43,598 bases of DNA. Source: UBA5189 sp035631615 (GTDB lineage: Bacteria > Chloroflexota > Limnocylindria > Limnocylindrales > CSP1-4). A program made the position numbers and the translations under genes. Positions 40,191-43,598 of this stretch are shown here, piece after piece (positions within the stretch are counted from its first letter, which is position 1; every line of letters starts with the position of its first letter). Below the pieces are notes generated by a model. That model was given only the letters and a program-made list of their open reading frames with translations. It was not told the origin of the DNA and did not search any database. The stretch covers positions 1 through 43,598 of the forward strand of contig DASQIK010000063.1 of assembly GCA_035631615.1 (NCBI GenBank), given 5' to 3'.

Positions 40191-40210
40191 CATCGGTCGA
40201 ACGACCGATG
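40191..40210. promoter_or_regulatory. Inverted repeat between luxR-type gene and DUF4242 gene
   Basis: CATCGGTCG and CGACCGATG, perfect 9-bp arms around AA. It sits about 35-50 bp upstream of the regulator start, over its expected -35, so it may be the operator through which a dimeric regulator controls this divergent pair. Confidence 0.5.
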
Positions 40211-40325
40211 GTCCCGGGGAAAATCGCGGAGCCCTCGTCGGTTGCCCGGCAGATGACGCCGGGACCGCCCGGACGCAGCCTCGTGCCACGCCCGATCACG
40301 GGCTGGTGCTAGGAGGCTCGCACAT

Positions 40326-40574
40326 ATGGCCAGGTTCATGGATGTCCACTCCGGCTTCTTCGGGGTGACCCAGCAGCAGCTCGCGGAGGCGCACCAGCGC
40401 GACCTCGACATCGAGGAAGACGAGGGGGTCCACTTCGAGCGCGCCTGGCTGGACCCCGAATCCGGCAAGGTCTTCTGCCTCGCGACGGGGCCGACGAAGG
40501 AGGCGGTCATGCGCATCCATGCGCGCGCCGGACACCCGACCCCCGACGTCTATGAGCTCCCGGTGGAGGTGTGA
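40326..40574 (+). CDS. DUF4242 (SCO4226-like nickel-binding) protein
   Basis: 82 residues from the ATG at 40326, with AGGAGG 9 nt upstream. The sequence MDVHSGFFGVTQQQLAEAHQRDLDIEEDEGVHFERAWLDPESGKVFCLATGPTKEAVMRIHARAG matches the DUF4242/SCO4226 family: small ferredoxin-like proteins of which Streptomyces SCO4226 binds nickel. Conserved His (V-H-S and H-A-R-A-G) and Cys (VFCL) are present. Four-nt overlap (GTGA) couples it to a secreted protein. Metal binding is by homology only. Confidence 0.88.
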   Translation: MARFMDVHSGFFGVTQQQLAEAHQRDLDIEEDEGVHFERAWLDPESGKVFCLATGPTKEAVMRIHARAGHPTPDVYELPVEV

Positions 40575-41596
40575 TCGTGGATTCGCTCGTAGCCCGCTCG
40601 TTGCGGCGCCGCCTCGGCGTCGCGGCGCTGTCAGCGTCATTGCTCGTCCTCCCGGCGGTGGGACTCGGCTCGCCAGTGCTCGCCCAGCCCTCGGCGTCCT
40701 GCGCCGACACCGTCACCAGCGCTCCGACCGGGCCGGCGACGGTGTCGACGGCCAACTCGGCGTTCGGCCAGATCCTCGTCATCGGCTCGGGCCCGTACCA
40801 GGGCTGCTCCCTGTACCTGCTCACGTCGGACCAGCTTCGATCGATCACCGGCGTGCCGTTTGCGTGCAGCGACGGCGCGAATGCGATCGGCCAGCCGTGC
40901 GACACGTTCCTCTGGCCGGCCCTCCTCAGCAACGGCGCCCCGATCGCAGGACGCGGCGTCAACCCGAGGCTGCTCGGGACCGTGACCCGAACCGACCTGC
41001 CGGGCTTGCCGGCGGTCGACCAGGTGACCTACGGCGGTTACCCGCTCTACCGGTTCTTCCTCGATGAGGCGCCCGGCGAGACCGACGGTGCCGGCCTGTT
41101 CGACCCGGTGACCAGCCCGACCGGGACCTGGTACCTGGTCAACGGCCGCGGCCAACCCGCACCGGGCCGAGCGCGTCTCGAGCTCGAGACGGCGCCCGTG
41201 AACGGCGGATCTGACGCGACCGTCCTGGCGGTCTCGATGGACCACGGCTTCGTCCTGCTGCCCGATGGGACCTTCCCGGTGTACACGCTCTCGACGGATC
41301 GCCGAGGGAGTGGCAGGAAGAGCCTTTGCCAGGCGGCGTGTGCCACCGTCAACTGGCCGCCCGTCCTCACGTCGGGCCGGCCCATCGCCGGACCGGGTGT
41401 CGACCAGGCGGCGATCGGGACGATCGTCCGGCCGGATGGCACCCACCAGGTGACCTACCAGGGTCGACCGCTCTACCTGTTCAAGAACGACGCCTACATC
41501 CCGACCCTGCCGTACAACGGTGGCGCGGCCGGCATCAACGGTGCCGGCCTGAGCACGCCGTGGGGCGTGTTCGACACGATCCCGGCGTTGCCATAG
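40571..41596 (+). CDS. Secreted protein with repeated Lipoprotein_15 modules
   Basis: 341 residues from the GTG overlapping the previous stop. A signal peptide (Arg-rich head, LGVAALSASLLVLPAVGL, cleavage near VLA-Q) has no lipobox. Two pairs of secreted-repeat modules (PF03640) follow: FLWPALLSNGAPIAGRGVNPRLLGTVTR with QVTYGGYPLYRFFLDEAPGETDGAGLFDP, and the same pattern again at NWPPVLTSGRPIAGPGVDQAAIGTIVR with QVTYQGRPLYLFKND, linked by a segment where LPDGTFPVYTLSTDRRGSGRKSLC is a further partial repeat. The family is of unknown function; it is common in Actinobacteria. Coupled translation with the DUF4242 protein suggests joint action outside and inside the membrane. Confidence 0.85.
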   Translation: MIVDSLVARSLRRRLGVAALSASLLVLPAVGLGSPVLAQPSASCADTVTSAPTGPATVSTANSAFGQILVIGSGPYQGCSLYLLTSDQLRSITGVPFACSDGANAIGQPCDTFLWPALLSNGAPIAGRGVNPRLLGTVTRTDLPGLPAVDQVTYGGYPLYRFFLDEAPGETDGAGLFDPVTSPTGTWYLVNGRGQPAPGRARLELETAPVNGGSDATVLAVSMDHGFVLLPDGTFPVYTLSTDRRGSGRKSLCQAACATVNWPPVLTSGRPIAGPGVDQAAIGTIVRPDGTHQVTYQGRPLYLFKNDAYIPTLPYNGGAAGINGAGLSTPWGVFDTIPALP

Positions 41597-41618
41597 GTTC
41601 GACGCAACCAGCGTTCCC

Positions 41619-41649
41619 GAGGCCGGCGCGGCGCGAGCCCGCCGGCCTC
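41619..41649 (+). terminator. Terminator after the secreted-repeat gene
   Basis: Perfect 10-bp arms GAGGCCGGCG (41619-41628) and CGCCGGCCTC (41640-41649) with an 11-nt loop, 23 nt after the stop, followed by TTCG. Confidence 0.7.
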
Positions 41650-41684
41650 TTCGCGCCCCCCGCAGGCGCGGCATACTCCACGCG

Positions 41685-42785
41685 ATGCTGACCCTCGAGA
41701 CAATCCGGCGGGCGCCGAAGGCGCTCCTCCACGACCATCTCGACGGCGGCCTGCGGCCCTCGACCGTCATCGACCTCGCCGGCGAATACGGCTATCACGG
41801 GCTGCCGACCACCGACGTCGACGACCTCGCGGCGTGGTTCCGCCGCGGCGCCGACCGCAAGTCCCTGGAGCTCTACCTCGAGACCTTCGCCCACACCGTC
41901 GGCGTGCTCCAGGATCGCGACGCGATCGTCCGAGTCGCCGCCGAGTGCGCCGAGGATCTTGCTGCCGACGGCGTCGCCTACGCCGAGGTTCGATACGCCC
42001 CGGAGCTGTCGACCGAGAAGGGCCTGACCCTGGACGAGGTCGTCGAGGCGAACCTCGAGGGCTTCCGGATCGGCAGCATGCGCGCGGCCGAGGCCGGCCA
42101 TCCGATCGTGATGAAGGCCCTCGTCACGGCCATGCGCCAGGCGGCCCGCTCGGTCGAGGTCGCGGAGTGCGCCGTCCGCTGGCGGGACGCAGGGGTCGTC
42201 GGCTTCGACATCGCCGGGCCCGAGGCGGGCTACCGCCCGACCCGCCACCTCGAGGCGTTCGACAAGGTCCGCCACGAGAACTTCCATATCACGATCCACG
42301 CTGGCGAGGGGTTCGGGCTGCCGTCGATCTGGGAGGCGCTCCAGTTCTGCGGCGCCGAGCGCCTCGGCCACGGGGTCCGGATCGTGGACGACATCACGGT
42401 GCTCGAGGATGGCTCCGTCGAGCTCGGGCGGCTGGCCGCGTTCGTGCGCGACCGCCGGGTCCCGCTCGAGATGTGCCCGACCTCGAACGTCCACAGCGGC
42501 GCGGCAGCGTCGGTAGCCGAGCACCCGATCGAGCTGCTCCGGCGGCTCCGCTTCCGGGTGACGGTCAACACGGACAACCGATTGATGTCGAACGTCTCGA
42601 TGTCGAGCGAGATGCAGGCGCTGGACGAGGCGTTCGGGATCGGCCTCGGCGAGATGGAGTGGCTGACGATCAACGCGATGAAGTCGGCGTTCGCCCCGTT
42701 CGACGAGCGGCTGCGCCTGATCAACGAGGTGGTCAAGCCCGGCTACGCGCACCTCCGCCAGGCCGCGGTCGCGGTTCGCGCCTAG
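41685..42785 (+). CDS. add: Adenosine deaminase
   Basis: 366 residues. Metal-dependent TIM barrel of the adenosine/AMP deaminase family: zinc ligands H16 and H18 in LLHDHLDGG, VRYAPE, GFDIAGPE, His205 in IHAGEGFG with the catalytic Glu, LGHGVRI with a catalytic His, MCPTSNVHSG, and VNTDN with the zinc-binding Asp. It converts adenosine to inosine. HDHLDGG and NTDN differ slightly from the commonest HxHLDG and TDDP forms but match many bacterial Add proteins. ATG start with CATACT 7 nt upstream. Follows a strong terminator, so it is its own transcript. Confidence 0.95.
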   Translation: MLTLETIRRAPKALLHDHLDGGLRPSTVIDLAGEYGYHGLPTTDVDDLAAWFRRGADRKSLELYLETFAHTVGVLQDRDAIVRVAAECAEDLAADGVAYAEVRYAPELSTEKGLTLDEVVEANLEGFRIGSMRAAEAGHPIVMKALVTAMRQAARSVEVAECAVRWRDAGVVGFDIAGPEAGYRPTRHLEAFDKVRHENFHITIHAGEGFGLPSIWEALQFCGAERLGHGVRIVDDITVLEDGSVELGRLAAFVRDRRVPLEMCPTSNVHSGAAASVAEHPIELLRRLRFRVTVNTDNRLMSNVSMSSEMQALDEAFGIGLGEMEWLTINAMKSAFAPFDERLRLINEVVKPGYAHLRQAAVAVRA

Positions 42786-42820
42786 CGACGCAGAGCTGGC
42801 CCGGTCTCAGCCGGGACGGG

Positions 42821-43597
42821 TCAGGCCGCGGCGGCGGGCCGCCGAACGAGCGGCCGATCGAGGACGAACAGCCCCAGCACCGGCACCAGGTAGGCGAGGT
42901 ACCCGACCAGCTCCAGTGGCGTCGGCGCGGCGCGGTAGCCGAACAGCCCGTGCAGGACGCTGCCGAGCGCGCTCGTGTCCGACAGGATGCCACTGAGGTC
43001 GAAGGCGACACCGCCGTTCGAGATCAGCCCGGCGTTGCCGAGCTCGGAGATCGCGAAGGCGACGAGCCCTGCGGCCACGAAGATCAGGACCGTTCCGGTG
43101 ACGTTGAAGAACCGGCGCAGGTTGACCCGTCGGCCCGCCACGAAGATCGCCCAACCGACCCCGATCGCCACGGCCAGGCCGACCACGCCGCCGATGAAGG
43201 TGGTGATGCCCGATCCCTCGAAGGACACGATCGGGACGAGGAACAGCACGGTCTCGACGCCGTCGCGGACGACCGCGGCGAACGCGAGCATCACCAGCGC
43301 GAAGGTGCCGCCGCTGGTGATCGCGAGGTCGACGCCTCGTTCGAGGTCGCCCTTCAGCGCGCGGCTCTGCCGGCGCATCCAGAACGTCATCCACGTCAGG
43401 ACGCTCACGGCGACCAGCGACGCCGTCGCCTCTGCCGTCGCCTGGATGACCTCCGGGAGCTCCTGGATGGTCAGGGCCACGACCAGGCCGATCGCCACCG
43501 AGAGGGCGATCGCCGCGCCGACCCCGAGCGCGACCTTCGACAGCGCGTCGCGCCGCCCGATCCTGACGAGGTAGCCGGCGACGATGCCGACGATGAG
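42821..43597 (-). CDS. FTR1-type iron permease, 5' end outside window
   Basis: The frame runs open to the window edge, so 258 C-terminal residues are visible. At the start, LIVGIVAGYLVRIGRRDALSKVALGVGAAIAL is the segment that follows the first REGLE motif of FTR1/EfeU. Four or more membrane helices follow, with the second iron-binding motif as RDGVET in FAAVVRDGVETVLFLVPIVSF. The C-terminus (LELVGYLAYLVPVLGLFVLDRP) is typical. Transports ferrous iron oxidised at the membrane. No EfeO or EfeB gene is in the window. Confidence 0.88.
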   Translation of the reverse strand, partial: LIVGIVAGYLVRIGRRDALSKVALGVGAAIALSVAIGLVVALTIQELPEVIQATAEATASLVAVSVLTWMTFWMRRQSRALKGDLERGVDLAITSGGTFALVMLAFAAVVRDGVETVLFLVPIVSFEGSGITTFIGGVVGLAVAIGVGWAIFVAGRRVNLRRFFNVTGTVLIFVAAGLVAFAISELGNAGLISNGGVAFDLSGILSDTSALGSVLHGLFGYRAAPTPLELVGYLAYLVPVLGLFVLDRPLVRRPAAAA

Positions 43598-43598
43598 G

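Noticed and set aside
1..43598. tRNA, rRNA, CRISPR arrays, insertion sequences or phage genes.
   Set aside because: No tRNA-like T-loop context, no regularly spaced repeats, no transposase or integrase motif was seen.

Overview
This is a contiguous stretch of very GC-rich bacterial chromosome (roughly 70% G+C by eye), densely packed, with many 1-8 nt overlaps, GTG/TTG starts and short gaps; no gene-free stretch exceeds 300 bases. Several genes have a TANNNT-like -10 element only 6-10 nt before the start codon and no Shine-Dalgarno sequence, which suggests leaderless mRNAs. Gene content (F420-type LLM oxidoreductase, DUF971, Hint-domain lipoprotein, Pst operon, single-TM PhoR-like kinase) fits a soil or freshwater Chloroflexota lineage; a deep actinobacterium is the main alternative. 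The assignment is inference. I see no tRNA, rRNA, CRISPR array, IS element or phage gene.

Region 1 (1-2.3 kb) holds the 3' part of a large secreted protein: end of a sugar-dehydrogenase-like propeller, Ig-like domain, LamG, PKD-like region, second LamG. Region 2 (2.3-18.4 kb) is an extended phosphate, arsenate and polyphosphate island. It contains a DUF47/PhoU-like protein, a PhoR-like kinase in an operon with two phosphodiesterase-type hydrolases, an ArsR repressor divergent from a previously untracked 20-residue peptide with seven cysteines, the operon pstS-pstC-pstA-pstB-phoU-arsC-sixA, exopolyphosphatase, a CHAD protein, polyphosphate kinase 1, and a CYTH protein in an operon with three small conserved genes. 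The apparent logic is phosphate sensing and import, reduction of arsenate that enters through Pst, and storage or turnover as polyphosphate.

Region 3 (18.4-31.7 kb) is mixed metabolism and export: a NatAB-like ABC exporter, a DNA-ligase-like pseudoenzyme without its catalytic lysines, two S9 peptidases, DeoC, a lipoprotein ending in an autoprocessing-type Hint domain, a fragment of a glycosidase-like propeller gene, an LLM oxidoreductase, and a full-length aldehyde dehydrogenase followed by a shortened partner lacking the catalytic half. Region 4 (31.7-37.1 kb) is a TetR-regulated ABC exporter and two tail-to-tail DMT transporters. Region 5 (37.1-43.6 kb) has a 976-residue LuxR-type ATPase regulator, divergent from a DUF4242 (SCO4226-like) protein translationally coupled to a secreted-repeat protein, then adenosine deaminase and a truncated FTR1-type iron permease running off the window.

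The best candidate for something undescribed is the ArsR/seven-cysteine micro-peptide pair at 5.88-6.44 kb: a perfect Shine-Dalgarno, a shared palindromic operator, and a strong terminator directly behind the peptide with no gene downstream on its strand.
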